This document shows, in pieces, positions 8,175 through 17,293 of a stretch of 64,000 nt of DNA. Each line of letters opens with the position of its first letter. The first letter of the stretch is position 1. Made by a program: the position numbers and the translations under genes. The notes under the pieces were generated by a model. The model saw only the letters and a program-made list of their open reading frames with translations. It had not been told where the DNA came from and searched no databases. Origin of the DNA: Halopelagius longus (GTDB lineage Archaea > Halobacteriota > Halobacteria > Halobacteriales > Haloferacaceae). The stretch is from assembly GCF_900100875.1 (NCBI RefSeq), contig NZ_FNKQ01000001.1:124001-188000 (forward strand), in the 5' to 3' direction.

Positions 8175-9947
8175 TCAGTCGTCGGCCGGCATCGGCGTGT
8201 CGTCGGGGTACGTCGGCGCGGGGCTGGAGCCCATGTCGTCGTCGTCGGCGTACGGGTACCACGTCATCTTCGTGTTGTGCATCATCGGGTCCTCGTAGTC
8301 CGTCTCCTCGGGTTCGACGAGTTCGGCCAGTTCGTCTTCGTCTTTGCGGGTGACGAACTCGCGGAAGGACTCGCCGTCCTCGCGTTCCTCGTCGAAGTTC
8401 TCGAGGAGGTTCTTGATGGCTCCCGGCACCTCGTCGACGGGGACGCGTTGGGTGACCCACTGGGCGAACTGCGGTTCCTCGCCGAGGCCGCCGCCCAGAC
8501 CGATGTCGAGGGCTTCGACCGCTTCGCCGTCCTTCCGGGTCTTCATGCCGCGGAGGCTCACGTCCGCGATCTGCGGCTGGGCGCAGGAGGCGGTGCAGCC
8601 CGAGAGGTGGATGTGGAACTCCTCGGTGCCCTCGGGGAGTTCGGCGTTCTCCTTCAGCCAGCGAGCGTAGCGCACCTGCCGGTTCTTCGTCTCCACGATG
8701 GAGAGCGAGCAGAACTCCGTCCCCGTGCAGGCGACGGAACCGCGCATGAACGGCGAGGGGTCAGGCGAGTAGTGTTCAAGCAGGTCCTCTTCGAGGAACG
8801 CGTCGAGTTTCTCGTCGGGCACGTCGGTGACGATGACGTTCTGACGCTGCGTGAGTCGGACCTCGCCGGAGCCGTACTCCTCCGCGAGGTCGGCGAGTTC
8901 GAGCACGTCCTCGGCACCCATCCGGCCGACGAGCACGTTCAGGCCGACGAAGTTGTCGCCGTCCTTCTGCTCGTGGACGCCGATGAGGTCGTTGCGGCCG
9001 CCGTCGCCGGCGTTGTACGTGTACTCCTCGCGGACGTCGCGTCCGGCGGTGTGGAGCTCGAAGTCCACGAACTCCTCTTGGAGCACGTCGCGGACCTTCT
9101 CGGGACCCCACTCGTCGACGAGGAACTTGATGCGGGCGTTGTAGCGGTCCTCGCGGTCGCCGTACTCGCGGAAGAGGGCGGAGAGGCCGCCGGCCACCTC
9201 GGGGACGTTCTCCTCGGAAACCCACACGTCGATGTCGCGGGCGAAGCGCTCCTCGTTTCGGGCGAGGCCGCCGCCGACCCGGACGTTGAAGCCGACGACT
9301 TCCTCGCCGTCTATCTCCTTGTACGCCGGTTCGAAGGCGAGGTCGTTGATGTCGCCCTGCCCGGATCCGTCGGGGGAGCCCGTGACCGACACCTTCCACT
9401 TCCGCGGGAGGTTCGAGTGGTCGTCGTTGCCCTTGAACTGCTCGTTGAGGTCGTGGATGACGGGCCACGCGTCGATGACCTCCTCGGCGTCCTTCCCGGC
9501 GACGGGGTTGCCGACGATGTTCCGCCAGGAGTCACCGCAGGCCTGCTGGGTGGACATGCCGTTCTCCTCCAGTTTCTCGAATATCTCCGGCACGTCCTCG
9601 ATGTTTATCCAGTGCAGTTGGATCGACTGCCGGGTCGTGAAGTCGGCGTAGGCGTCGCCGAAGATGGGGTTCGTGCCCGGTCCGGTCGCGTACTCCTCGG
9701 CTATCTCGCCGACGACGCGCAGTTGGCCCGGTTCGAGGACGCCGTTCGGCGTCCCGATGCGCATCATGAAGTACGACTCCTGTCCGTTCCGCTGGTGGTA
9801 CAGACCCCACCACTTGAACCGCTCGAACCACGCGTCGTGTTCGTCGTCCGGGATGGCGTCCCACCCCTCCTCCGCGAACCTGAACAGATGCTCGCGTATC
9901 TCGTTCCCGTACACCTCTGACTTCCAGCGTTCGACGTCCGTAGGCAT
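8175..9947 (-). CDS. nirA: Ferredoxin-dependent assimilatory nitrite reductase (or sulfite reductase), siroheme/4Fe-4S
   Basis: A 590-aa protein with the duplicated NirA/SiR fold: two half domains, each beginning with a QSIQLHW or RQNVIVT parachute-like segment. The 4Fe-4S and siroheme are held by C407-x5-C413 (ACTGTEFC) and C451-x3-C455 (SGCTASC). The ACTGTEFC form followed by VETK is typical of assimilatory nitrite reductases (haloarchaeal NasD) more than of sulfite reductases, so reduction of nitrite to ammonium is my first choice. The C-terminus is an acidic tail ending in a Pro/Asp-rich stretch. No nitrate reductase or transporter lies in the window. Confidence 0.88.
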   Translation of the reverse strand: MPTDVERWKSEVYGNEIREHLFRFAEEGWDAIPDDEHDAWFERFKWWGLYHQRNGQESYFMMRIGTPNGVLEPGQLRVVGEIAEEYATGPGTNPIFGDAYADFTTRQSIQLHWINIEDVPEIFEKLEENGMSTQQACGDSWRNIVGNPVAGKDAEEVIDAWPVIHDLNEQFKGNDDHSNLPRKWKVSVTGSPDGSGQGDINDLAFEPAYKEIDGEEVVGFNVRVGGGLARNEERFARDIDVWVSEENVPEVAGGLSALFREYGDREDRYNARIKFLVDEWGPEKVRDVLQEEFVDFELHTAGRDVREEYTYNAGDGGRNDLIGVHEQKDGDNFVGLNVLVGRMGAEDVLELADLAEEYGSGEVRLTQRQNVIVTDVPDEKLDAFLEEDLLEHYSPDPSPFMRGSVACTGTEFCSLSIVETKNRQVRYARWLKENAELPEGTEEFHIHLSGCTASCAQPQIADVSLRGMKTRKDGEAVEALDIGLGGGLGEEPQFAQWVTQRVPVDEVPGAIKNLLENFDEEREDGESFREFVTRKDEDELAELVEPEETDYEDPMMHNTKMTWYPYADDDDMGSSPAPTYPDDTPMPADD

Positions 9948-10038
9948 TTGTCTACGTCTTCATTCGTGCGGACACTCAAAGACCGACGCGTGCCGTCAAC
10001 CCTTCCCGGTGCTTCCGAATACAGGAAAATACTGCCTA

Positions 10039-10350
10039 TTATTCCGGTCCGGCCGGTTTGAGGACACCCTCGCGGTCGATATCGACGTATTCGCCGTCGA
10101 GAATCTTGCCGACCGGTAGCCATCCGGTCGTCCCCTTCTCGCCGCAGGCGATGCACTGTCCGTAGACGCGCGTCTCGATAGTCCGACCCTCGACGCCGAC
10201 GTCGACGATGCCCTCGACGACGAAGTCGGGGAGTTCGCAACGGCAGAAATCCGGGTCCACGAACCGCCACAGTTCGCTCACGCTCACCTTGCGGTCGTCG
10301 TTTACGGATATCCACGCGCCGTCGTCGAGGACGCGAAGGGCGACTGTCAT
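10039..10350 (-). CDS. Small CxC...CxxC protein upstream of the nitrite reductase
   Basis: An uncharacterised 103-residue protein. It has FCRC at ~38 and CIAC at ~69, which may form one zinc or Fe-S site, inside a predicted beta-rich fold. I chose the ATG at 10350 (MTVALRVLDDGAW); upstream residues in the open frame are Arg-rich and look non-coding. It lies 91 bp upstream of nirA on the same strand. A role in cofactor assembly or electron transfer for the reductase is possible but is only inference from position. Confidence 0.75.
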   Translation of the reverse strand: MTVALRVLDDGAWISVNDDRKVSVSELWRFVDPDFCRCELPDFVVEGIVDVGVEGRTIETRVYGQCIACGEKGTTGWLPVGKILDGEYVDIDREGVLKPAGPE

Positions 10351-10568
10351 ACCGACCCGTACGCGTCCGAGATACCCTACTCTGACGGCGCGAGCAAGCG
10401 CCGTCCCGGTTGACGACGCGAGGGTTCGTGACAATCCTGCCGCAGGCGGGCGATTACACCCGATATGCCGTCTCCGAGAAAGGGGCAACCGATTCCGGTA
10501 GTCGGGAGTGCAGGTACACATTACAGAGGAAGCGCGCTTTAACCGTGTGGCGTCCGAACGATGGTTCG

Positions 10569-10667
10569 ATGACCGACCGTCACGACCCAGACGCGGGGCG
10601 TCGCCAGCACGCATCGGCCGACGTCGCGCCGGAACTGTACGACATCGACACGGGGGGCGAGCGATGA
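10569..10667 (+). CDS. 32-residue haloarchaeal microprotein
   Basis: A short ORF (MTDRHDPDAGR... ending DIDTGGER) that I cannot assign. Support is indirect. A TATA-like GCTTTAACC at 10537-10545 sits ~28 nt before its ATG, predicting a leaderless message. Its TGA overlaps the ATG of the next ORF as ATGA, a standard translational-coupling overlap. The ATG at 10561 also lies in range but hits a stop after three codons. Confidence 0.5.
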   Translation: MTDRHDPDAGRRQHASADVAPELYDIDTGGER

Positions 10668-10834
10668 CTCGGACCCGCGTCGAGAGGGACGGCGACGAGA
10701 TAGACGACGACGAACCGGCCGCCGACGCCGACGCCGAGACGGCCGAAGACGACTACGACCACCTCAAATCTCTCGACGACGGTGCGGGCTGTACCGAGGT
10801 GTGGGAGCATCTCTCCGAGAACCGCGACGACTGA
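10664..10834 (+). CDS. 56-residue acidic microprotein
   Basis: A very acidic 56-aa product (DEIDDDEPAADADAE...) ending in a more structured part, DGAGCTEVWEHLSENRDD, with a single Cys. It overlaps the preceding 32-codon ORF by ATGA. Composition and third-codon-position GC fit a translated haloarchaeal gene. The function is unknown. Confidence 0.6.
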   Translation: MTRTRVERDGDEIDDDEPAADADAETAEDDYDHLKSLDDGAGCTEVWEHLSENRDD

Positions 10835-10926
10835 CTCTCTACCCTTCTGCGTCTCCCGGGTTTTGCGCAACGTTCGCAAGAGACGGGGAGGCTTTTGGTG
10901 ACTGGTTCGTTACTCGAACTCAGACG

Positions 10927-11619
10927 ATGACGGACGATAACAGGCCGCCGGCCGATTCGGGGGACCAGCCGACGCTACCCGCCGACAGAGAGGAACCGGT
11001 CGGCGAGCCCGTCGTCCGAGCGGACCCCGCCATCACCGGACACAGGGCGCACGAAGCCGTCGGCTTCGACCCCGACGACCCCGAGAGCATCTCCCTCGCC
11101 GCCGAGACGGTTCGGGCCTTCTCCGAGAACACCGTCGGCGCGGAGGACAACGTGTACATGCTCCGCGGCGCGGCGGCGTGTGCGGCCCTCGTCCGCGGCG
11201 TCGGGTCCTACAAGGAGGCGGCCGAACGCGCCGGCGGCGACGTCTCGGTCTCGTTCATCCGCAAGTGGGCGCGGGTTCACGACCTGCCGCAGGGCATCCG
11301 TCGGCACGTCGCCCGGGGCCACATCGCGCCGACGGCGGCGAAGCACATCGCCCGCGTTCCCGGGCCCGACCGGTTCGACATCGCGTGGGCGGTCATCGAC
11401 GGCGACCTGACCGTCAGAGAGGTCCGACAGGTGGCGAGCGAGGTCAACGACGGCCGTTCCGTTTCCGAGGCGTTAGCCGACCGGGACGTCCAGTTCGGCC
11501 GACTCGAACTGTCGCTGCCGCCGGACGCGTACCGCGAACTCCGGCGGCGCGCGTCGATACAGAACCGCACGCCCGGCGACTTGGTCGGCGAAGTGCTCGA
11601 AGACTACTTCTTCGACTGA
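10927..11619 (+). CDS. HTH-type conserved haloarchaeal protein (DUF7119-like)
   Basis: A 230-aa protein. After a disordered N-terminus come ~25 conserved residues (VRADPAITGHRAHEAVGF), then a helical part resembling ParB/KorB-type helix-turn-helix domains (GSYKEAAERAGGDVSVSFIRKWARVHDLP), followed by HIAPTAAKHIARVPG. The C-terminus (LSLPPDAYRELRRRASIQNRTPG) looks like a small ribbon-helix-helix or coiled end. I infer DNA binding; targets are unknown. It matches my memory of DUF7119. Its last 16 bp overlap the convergent deacylase gene. I chose the ATG at 10927 because upstream in-frame residues are non-conserved and low complexity. Confidence 0.8.
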   Translation: MTDDNRPPADSGDQPTLPADREEPVGEPVVRADPAITGHRAHEAVGFDPDDPESISLAAETVRAFSENTVGAEDNVYMLRGAAACAALVRGVGSYKEAAERAGGDVSVSFIRKWARVHDLPQGIRRHVARGHIAPTAAKHIARVPGPDRFDIAWAVIDGDLTVREVRQVASEVNDGRSVSEALADRDVQFGRLELSLPPDAYRELRRRASIQNRTPGDLVGEVLEDYFFD

Positions 11620-12887
11620 AGGAAGTTCGCGGCCGCCTCCGTCAGCGTCTCGCGCACGGCCTCTACGTCCGCCCACTCGATACTCTCGTCGGGGAAGTGC
11701 GCCTGTTCGACGGTCCCCGGCCCGTACAGCACCGTCGGTACGCCCGCTTCGACGTAGAGGCGCGAGTCCGCGCCGTACGTCGCGCCCGCCGGGTCGGTGT
11801 CCTCGTGTCCGGTCGCCGCCATCGCGTCCCGAAGCGCTCGAACGACGGGTTCGTCGGCGTCGATTTCGGCGGGTTCGAACTGAATCGAGAATCGCTCGAA
11901 CGTCGGCGGGTGCTCGCGCAACCACTCGTCGGCCGCCGCAACCTCGTCCAGTCGCTCCTCGAAGGCGGCTTCCACCTCCGCGACGGTTTCGCCGGGCGCG
12001 ACGCCGAGACGCCACTCCGCCGTCAGCGCTCCGGCGACGCTCGAGGCCCACTCGCCCGCCTCGACGCGCCCGACGCACACCGGCCACGGAACGGGGTACT
12101 CCTCGTAGAGGGGGTGTTCGACGGACTCGCCGCGTTCGGCTTCCAACTCGAAGAACGCTCGGCGTATCCGCTCGAAGTGCGGAAGCACGTCCTCGCCGCG
12201 CCACCGCGTCGCGGCGTGGGCCGCCCGCCCGCGGATTCGGAGGCGCTTCATCACCGTCCCCTCGGTGGCGGTGACGGCGCGCCTGTCGGTCGGTTCCGCG
12301 ACTATCGCGGCGTCGCGCTCGAAGGGGTAGGGGTTGTCGAGTGCGGCCGCCGCCGCGCCGATGCCGCCCTCTTCCTCGCCGGCGACGCTCTCGACGACGA
12401 GGCGGCCGTTCGCGTCCGCTTCGCCGGATTCGACCCGCGACTTCAGGTCGCGCGCCGCGAACACGCACGCGCCCACCGCCGATTTCATGTCCACCGCGCC
12501 GCGGGCGGTGAGCGTCGTCTCCCCGTCGTCGGACCAGACGGGGTCGAACGGGTCCGCGGTCCAGTTCTCCGACTCGGCGGGCACCACGTCCACGTGGCCG
12601 TTCAGAATCAGCGTCGGTCCGTCCTCGGGCGTGCCGAACTCGAACACGCCCGCGACGCTCGGTCGGCCCGCGGCGTCGATTTCGGCGGGGTCGTCCGGGA
12701 ACGACGGGTGGTCGGCCAGTCGCTCGGCGTCTGCGGTCCACTCGAACGTCTCGAAACCGAAGGCGTCCAACTGCCGCTTCAGCCACCGCTGGGCCTCGCG
12801 TTCGTCGCCGCCGGTGGTGTCGAACCTGAGGAGTCGGTCCACGAACGACCCGAGTTCGGTGTCCGCCGGGGCGGAGCGTTCGCTCAT
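11604..12887 (-). CDS. M20-family zinc amidohydrolase (ArgE/DapE type)
   Basis: A 427-aa metallohydrolase with the full set of dizinc ligands: GHVDVVP, GAVDMKSA, GEEEGGIGA and the C-terminal HFPDES. A dimerisation domain around RGRAAHAATRW contains the usual lid histidine. The family hydrolyses N-acyl amino acids or peptides (acetylornithine, succinyl-diaminopimelate and similar). The exact substrate cannot be read here, and no arg or dap genes are adjacent. It is monocistronic and ends overlapping the HTH gene. Confidence 0.88.
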   Translation of the reverse strand: MSERSAPADTELGSFVDRLLRFDTTGGDEREAQRWLKRQLDAFGFETFEWTADAERLADHPSFPDDPAEIDAAGRPSVAGVFEFGTPEDGPTLILNGHVDVVPAESENWTADPFDPVWSDDGETTLTARGAVDMKSAVGACVFAARDLKSRVESGEADANGRLVVESVAGEEEGGIGAAAAALDNPYPFERDAAIVAEPTDRRAVTATEGTVMKRLRIRGRAAHAATRWRGEDVLPHFERIRRAFFELEAERGESVEHPLYEEYPVPWPVCVGRVEAGEWASSVAGALTAEWRLGVAPGETVAEVEAAFEERLDEVAAADEWLREHPPTFERFSIQFEPAEIDADEPVVRALRDAMAATGHEDTDPAGATYGADSRLYVEAGVPTVLYGPGTVEQAHFPDESIEWADVEAVRETLTEAAANFLQSKK

Positions 12888-12969
12888 ACTCGCACGACGC
12901 GGCGGAGGACAAAGAGCGTGCAGGACGAGAGTAAACGCTTATGACTGCCGACCAGTAAGGTCACGACGA

Positions 12970-13043
<74 letters not shown>

Positions 13044-13080
13044 TTTTCCTGCGAACGAAGTGAGCAGTGAAAACGCCACC

Positions 13081-13151
13081 GAGGGCTTGAACCAGCGAGC
13101 GACGCGAACGGAGTGAGCAGAGCGACTGAGGTTCGAGTCCCTCTCGGCCCG
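13081..13151 (+). repeat. Hairpin carrying a tRNA-Lys 3'-end echo
   Basis: Bases 13131-13151 match the last 21 nt of the tRNA-Lys gene (13023-13043) at 19 of 21 positions, 108 nt downstream. The same bases form the right arm of an imperfect inverted repeat whose left arm is GAGGGCTTGAACC (13081-13093). The spacer is purine-rich GAGCGA-type sequence. It could be an attachment-site relic or a processed-tRNA fragment; see findings. Confidence 0.7.
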
Positions 13152-13188
13152 AGTTTTCACGTCGTCCGACGCCGACAAACGAGCGTAA

Positions 13189-13467
13189 ATGCCGAGTTTC
13201 TTCGACCCCGGTCACGGGTTCATGTCGTCGCTCGACGAGATAGTCGTCATGCTCACCGCCGTCGTGCTTCTCACGATGGTCGGCGCGGTCGTGGAGTACC
13301 TCCGCGACTCCGACGGGTGGTCCGTCTTGGGGGCACTCCTCGGCTACGTCGTCGCCGTCCTCTTCCTCGCGCCGCCGGAGTTCGCGGGCGAGTGGCACTA
13401 CGCCGTCATCGCCGCGGTACCCGTCTTCGTCGTCGTCTACCTCTACAAAGGGCGGCACGAGGGGTGA
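13189..13467 (+). CDS. Small membrane protein, 3 predicted TM segments
   Basis: A 92-residue hydrophobic protein with transmembrane stretches at about residues 17-37 (IVVMLTAVVLLTMVGAVV), 45-60 and 68-85, ending in a short basic tail. I do not recognise the family. It lies 38 bp after the tRNA-derived hairpin. GC content is similar to the core genome. Confidence 0.7.
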   Translation: MPSFFDPGHGFMSSLDEIVVMLTAVVLLTMVGAVVEYLRDSDGWSVLGALLGYVVAVLFLAPPEFAGEWHYAVIAAVPVFVVVYLYKGRHEG

Positions 13468-13668
13468 GTCCCCGTTCGCGGCCATTTGCTCAGTCGTTAG
13501 CGACGATAGTCGCAGCAACGGCGGGGCCGGAACGAGAAGAGCACGCGTTTCGGATCCGTCGAAACCCGGCACGGGTGACAGGCTTCGGCTACCGTCTCGA
13601 ATGGAGGGCGCATCTCGATTCAGCGCCCGATGTGGGCGCTCATCACATCGCTCGGTTAGAGTAGCGGT

Positions 13669-13911
13669 CTAACGGCGCTCCATTCTGACGGAAACGAGCA
13701 TAATCACCGCCGAGATGACCGCCAATATCGTCGTTCCGAGTCCGAAGAGGTAGTACGGATCCGTGAAATCTGGACTGCCGAGGAATACGAACAGCACAAA
13801 ACCCGACGTGGACAAGAGAATCGCTGAGCCCCGTATTGTCGGGTTGTACGCGTCCGCAAGGTAGTCCCGAACAGTCCCAGACATGTCATCATATCGATCA
13901 CTATGTCTCAT
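13669..13911 (-). CDS. Small two-TM membrane protein
   Basis: An 80-aa product (71 aa if the ATG at 13884 is used) with two hydrophobic segments, GSAILLSTSGFVLFVFLG and YYLFGLGTTILAVISAVIM. The codon usage is visibly less GC-rich than in neighbouring genes, suggesting later acquisition or relaxed constraint. No family is recognised. The 200 bp between it and the preceding membrane gene contain no ORF that I would support. Confidence 0.6.
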   Translation of the reverse strand: MRHSDRYDDMSGTVRDYLADAYNPTIRGSAILLSTSGFVLFVFLGSPDFTDPYYLFGLGTTILAVISAVIMLVSVRMERR

Positions 13912-13985
13912 AGCGTTTGCGGTCGGTGGAGGCGTAACCCCGAGATAGAACCGCTGGAAACGAGGAAAAGCCGCCCTCTCGGTTT

Positions 13986-15785
13986 CTATTCGAGGTCCAG
14001 CAACTCCGCTATCTCGTCTAGGTACTCGCCGTACACCGACACCGCGGACTCGATGGGTTCGGGCGACGCCATGTCCACGCCCGCCGTCTCCAACACCTCG
14101 ATGGGGTACTTCGACCCGCCGAGGGCGAGTGCCTCGCGGTAGTCCGCGGCGGCGTCCTCGCCCTCTTCGAGGATGCGTTCGACGATGGCGACGGCGGCGG
14201 AGATGCCCGTCGAGTACTGGTAGACGTAGTAGTTGTAGTAGAAGTGCGGGATGCGCATCCACTCGCGTCCGATTCGGTCGTCCGTCTCGGCGGGTTCGTA
14301 GAACTCCGCCTTCAGGTCGCCGTACATCTCGTCGAGCCGGTCCGGGGTGAGTGCGCCGCCCTCCTCGCTTATCTCGTGCATCTGCAACTCGAAGTCCGCG
14401 AACATCGTCTGGCGGTACAGCGTCGAGCGGAAGCGTTCGAGGTACTCGTCTAAGACGTGCGTGCGGAGTTCGTCGTCCTCGGCGTTTTCGAGGAGGTAGT
14501 GGGTCAGGAGCGTCTCGTTGACCGTCGAGGCGACTTCGGCGACGAAAATCTCGTAGTCGGCGTACTGCCACGGTTGCGCCTCCTTCGCCAACTCCGAGTG
14601 CATCGAGTGGCCTAGTTCGTGCGCGAGGGTGAACATCGAGGCGATGTCGTCCTGGTAGTTCATCATGATGAACGGCTGGGTGTCGTACGTGCCCGAGGAG
14701 AACGCGCCCGAGCGCTTGCCCCGATTCTCGTAGACGTCCACCCACCGGGACTCCAAGCCCTCCGCGAGTCGCTCTTGGTACTCCTCGCCGAGGGGTGCGA
14801 CGGCCTCGATGATGTACTCCTTCGCCTCCTCGTAGGTGATTTCGGGACCCTCCTCGCCCGTCAGCGACATGTAGAGGTCCCACATCCGCAGGTCATCGAC
14901 GTCGAGTGCCTCCTGCTTCAACTCGGCGTGGCGGTGGAGGTAATCGAGGTTGTCGCGGACGGTTTCGAGCAGGTTGTCGTACACCTCCACGGGGACGTTC
15001 GGGCCGTCGAGGGCGGCTTCCCGGGCGGTATCGTAGTTCCGCGCTCGGGCGTACTTCACGTCCTTCTTGACGCTGTTTTTCAGCGCCGTCCCCACGGAGT
15101 TGCGCACGTCCTCCCACTCGTCGTAGAACTGCTCGTACACCTCGCGGCGGAACTCGCGGTTCGGGTGCTTCTGGAGTTTCGTGAAGTTGCCCTGCGATAT
15201 CTCGACGGCCTCGCCCTCGGGGTTCTCGACTGTGGGGAACGTCATGTCCGCGTTCGAGAGCATGTTGTAGATGTCGCTCGACGCGCCCGCCACCTCGCCC
15301 AACTCCGCGAGGAGTTCCTCGACTTCGGCGGAGCGAGTGTGCGGCTTCATCCGGAGGGCGTCGTCGAAGAAGTGCTCGTACTCCGCGAGGGCGGGTTCCT
15401 CCTCGACGAACTCCTCGACGTCGGACTCGTCGAGTTCCTGCAGTTCCGGCTCGATGAAACTGGCCGCGGAAGACGCCTGCGACGCCAGCGACTGCGCTTT
15501 CGTCGAGAGCGCTTGGTACTCTTGGTTCCGCGTGTCCTCGGCGCTCCGAAGGCTGGCGTAACTGGCCACCTTCGACACCTCTCGCATGATGTCCTCCTGC
15601 AGTTCGAGCAGTTCGAGGAGGGTTTCGGGACTCTCGGTGACGCGGCCCTCGTAGGCGGACAGTTCGTCCAGACGCTCTCTGACGGCCTCGAACGCCTCCT
15701 CCCACGCGTCGTCGCTGGCGTAGATGTCCTCGACGTCCCACTTGTACTCCCGCTCGATTTCGCTCCGCTCGGGAACCGAACTCAT
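13986..15785 (-). CDS. pepF: Oligoendopeptidase F (M3B zinc metallopeptidase)
   Basis: A 599-aa cytosolic peptidase with the zinc site HELGH at residues 389-393 (LAHELGHSMHSEL), followed by the third-ligand glutamate region (FVAEVASTVNETLL) and the substrate-binding IPHFYYNYYVYQYSTG typical of PepF. The length matches the family (~600). The N-terminal helical PepF domain is intact. It degrades short peptides of about 7-17 residues. There is no signal peptide. It is a single gene with its own upstream region. Confidence 0.96.
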   Translation of the reverse strand: MSSVPERSEIEREYKWDVEDIYASDDAWEEAFEAVRERLDELSAYEGRVTESPETLLELLELQEDIMREVSKVASYASLRSAEDTRNQEYQALSTKAQSLASQASSAASFIEPELQELDESDVEEFVEEEPALAEYEHFFDDALRMKPHTRSAEVEELLAELGEVAGASSDIYNMLSNADMTFPTVENPEGEAVEISQGNFTKLQKHPNREFRREVYEQFYDEWEDVRNSVGTALKNSVKKDVKYARARNYDTAREAALDGPNVPVEVYDNLLETVRDNLDYLHRHAELKQEALDVDDLRMWDLYMSLTGEEGPEITYEEAKEYIIEAVAPLGEEYQERLAEGLESRWVDVYENRGKRSGAFSSGTYDTQPFIMMNYQDDIASMFTLAHELGHSMHSELAKEAQPWQYADYEIFVAEVASTVNETLLTHYLLENAEDDELRTHVLDEYLERFRSTLYRQTMFADFELQMHEISEEGGALTPDRLDEMYGDLKAEFYEPAETDDRIGREWMRIPHFYYNYYVYQYSTGISAAVAIVERILEEGEDAAADYREALALGGSKYPIEVLETAGVDMASPEPIESAVSVYGEYLDEIAELLDLE

Positions 15786-15933
15786 ACGTCCTCACAACGC
15801 CGGTGTCGTGGTAAGCCTTGCCAATTCCGGTGCGGTGGCGCGTTCGGCGGCGCGGCGCCGAGAGCGGTTCGCGAACGTGAATTACCATCGAACGCGCACA
15901 GAGTACTTCTCTCGGACGCCCGAAGGGTCGCTC

Positions 15934-16158
15934 ATGGCCCGCAGTACGACCAGACGACGAGTCGTTACAGGCGCTACATCGGCACTCGCTCTCGCCCTCG
16001 CCGGGTGTTCGGGACTCGGCGGCGAGGGGGGAGAGGGAGGCGAAGGCGGCGGAGAAGGCGGTGAAGGCGGAGGGGGAGGCGAAGGTGGAGAAGGCGGTGA
16101 GGGCGGCGAAGGCGGAGGTGGCGGCGAAGGCGGAGGTGGCGAACAAGAGGACGACTGA
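15934..16158 (+). CDS. Tat-type lipoprotein with Gly/Glu-repeat mature region
   Basis: A 74-residue precursor: a TTRRRVV twin-arginine-like N-region, a hydrophobic stretch, then the lipobox LAGC at residues 22-25. The mature part is almost entirely Gly and Glu in GGEGGE-like runs, ending EQEDD. It is therefore predicted to be exported and lipid-anchored, with a flexible, highly negative chain. I do not know a function. The low-complexity DNA (a GGAGG(C/A/T)GAAGG-like repeat) is prone to length change. The frame is supported by the clear signal sequence. Confidence 0.7.
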   Translation: MARSTTRRRVVTGATSALALALAGCSGLGGEGGEGGEGGGEGGEGGGGGEGGEGGEGGEGGGGGEGGGGEQEDD

Positions 16159-16301
16159 GGGCACCGACCGGCACGTCTCCGTACTCGGTCGCACGAACCG
16201 ACGAGCGATGCCTTCGACGCGTCAGACGGTTCGCCTCACGCCGGCGACGTAGCGTCCGCTAGGGGGTGATCCGTCGATTACGTATCGAGTCCCGGATTCG
16301 G

Positions 16302-16457
16302 TTAGTGCCGCGTCGCGCGCGCCTCGCGAACCTCCGCTCCGTCCCTGACCTTGTCTTCGCAGTTCGGACACACACGGGGGTTGTCCATCTCGTCCGGGGC
16401 GAAAACTCGGACGTACTCCGCGGTGACGAACGAACCACAGTTTTCACATTGCGGCAT
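16302..16457 (-). CDS. 51-residue zinc-ribbon protein (DUF7563-like)
   Basis: MPQCENCGSFVT...RVCPNCEDKVRDGAEVREAR contains two CxxC knuckles 26 residues apart, a compact zinc ribbon. Many haloarchaea carry near-identical small proteins (DUF7563 from memory). Their role is unknown, though single-ribbon proteins often bind nucleic acid or partner proteins. An AT-rich AAATATTATT box ~30 nt before the ATG gives a good promoter. Confidence 0.85.
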   Translation of the reverse strand: MPQCENCGSFVTAEYVRVFAPDEMDNPRVCPNCEDKVRDGAEVREARATRH

Positions 16458-16570
16458 CGTTCCCACAGTTTCGTGTCCGCAGAGAATAATATTTAGGGCT
16501 AGTATGTCGTTGGTACGAGTCTGTTCGGTCGTTCATCAGGCTCTTTAGCGCCCGTCCCCTTGCTCCGACG

Positions 16571-17242
16571 ATGGGTGCGATTCGTCGCTGTCGAGACCAC
16601 GGGTTCTTCGACGGGGACGCGTGTCCCGTCTGCGGCGTCGGCGGGCGCGTCGTCCTCTCGTCGGAGCGACGGACTCGGCTCTCGAAGTTCGTCAGCGGTG
16701 CGCTCCGGCACTTCCCCGACGACGCGGGTATCACCGTCTCCGAGGCCGGATGGGCCGAGTTCGCCGACCTACTGGCGGCGGTCGAACGGAAGTACGACTG
16801 GGCGGACGAAGAGGCACTCCGGGGTGTCGTCGCCACGGACCCGAAGGGGCGATTCGAACGCGACGACGGGCGCATCCGGGCCGCGTACGGACACTCCATC
16901 GACGTGGACCTCGACGCGGACGCGGGCGACGACCCCGAAGCAGACGCCGACGCCGACGACCCGATTCCGGACGTTCTGTACCACGGCACCGCGCCGCGGA
17001 ATCTGGACGCCATCCGCGAGGAGGGGCTGAAACCGATGAACCGGCGGGAGGTACACCTCTCCGAGTCCGTCGAGGAGGCCCGGGAAGTGGGGTCGCGCCA
17101 CGCCCCGGACCCGGCGGTCCTCCGGGTGGACGCCGCCGGCCTCCGCGAGTCCGGGCGCGAGATTCGGAAGCGCGGGAAGGCCGTCTACACGACCGAACGC
17201 GTCCCGCCGACGCACCTGACGGTGCTCTCGGACGGCGAGTAG
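16571..17242 (+). CDS. kptA: RNA 2'-phosphotransferase Tpt1/KptA
   Basis: A 223-aa NAD-dependent enzyme that removes the 2'-phosphate left at RNA ligation junctions. An archaeal N-terminal zinc knuckle (C7, H10, C18, C21) precedes the RNA-binding lobe (RLSKFVSGALRHFPDDAGI). The NAD-binding lobe holds LYHGTAPRNLDAIREEGL and the RxVHLS segment. The catalytic Arg/His/Arg residues of the family are present in RHFPD, YGHS and HGT contexts. It starts at an ATG and is followed 51 bp later by the M28 peptidase gene. Confidence 0.95.
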   Translation: MGAIRRCRDHGFFDGDACPVCGVGGRVVLSSERRTRLSKFVSGALRHFPDDAGITVSEAGWAEFADLLAAVERKYDWADEEALRGVVATDPKGRFERDDGRIRAAYGHSIDVDLDADAGDDPEADADADDPIPDVLYHGTAPRNLDAIREEGLKPMNRREVHLSESVEEAREVGSRHAPDPAVLRVDAAGLRESGREIRKRGKAVYTTERVPPTHLTVLSDGE

Positions 17243-17293
17243 CCCACCCGGATTCCCCGCAACCCCTATCGGTGCGACGGACGACCCCGCGGT

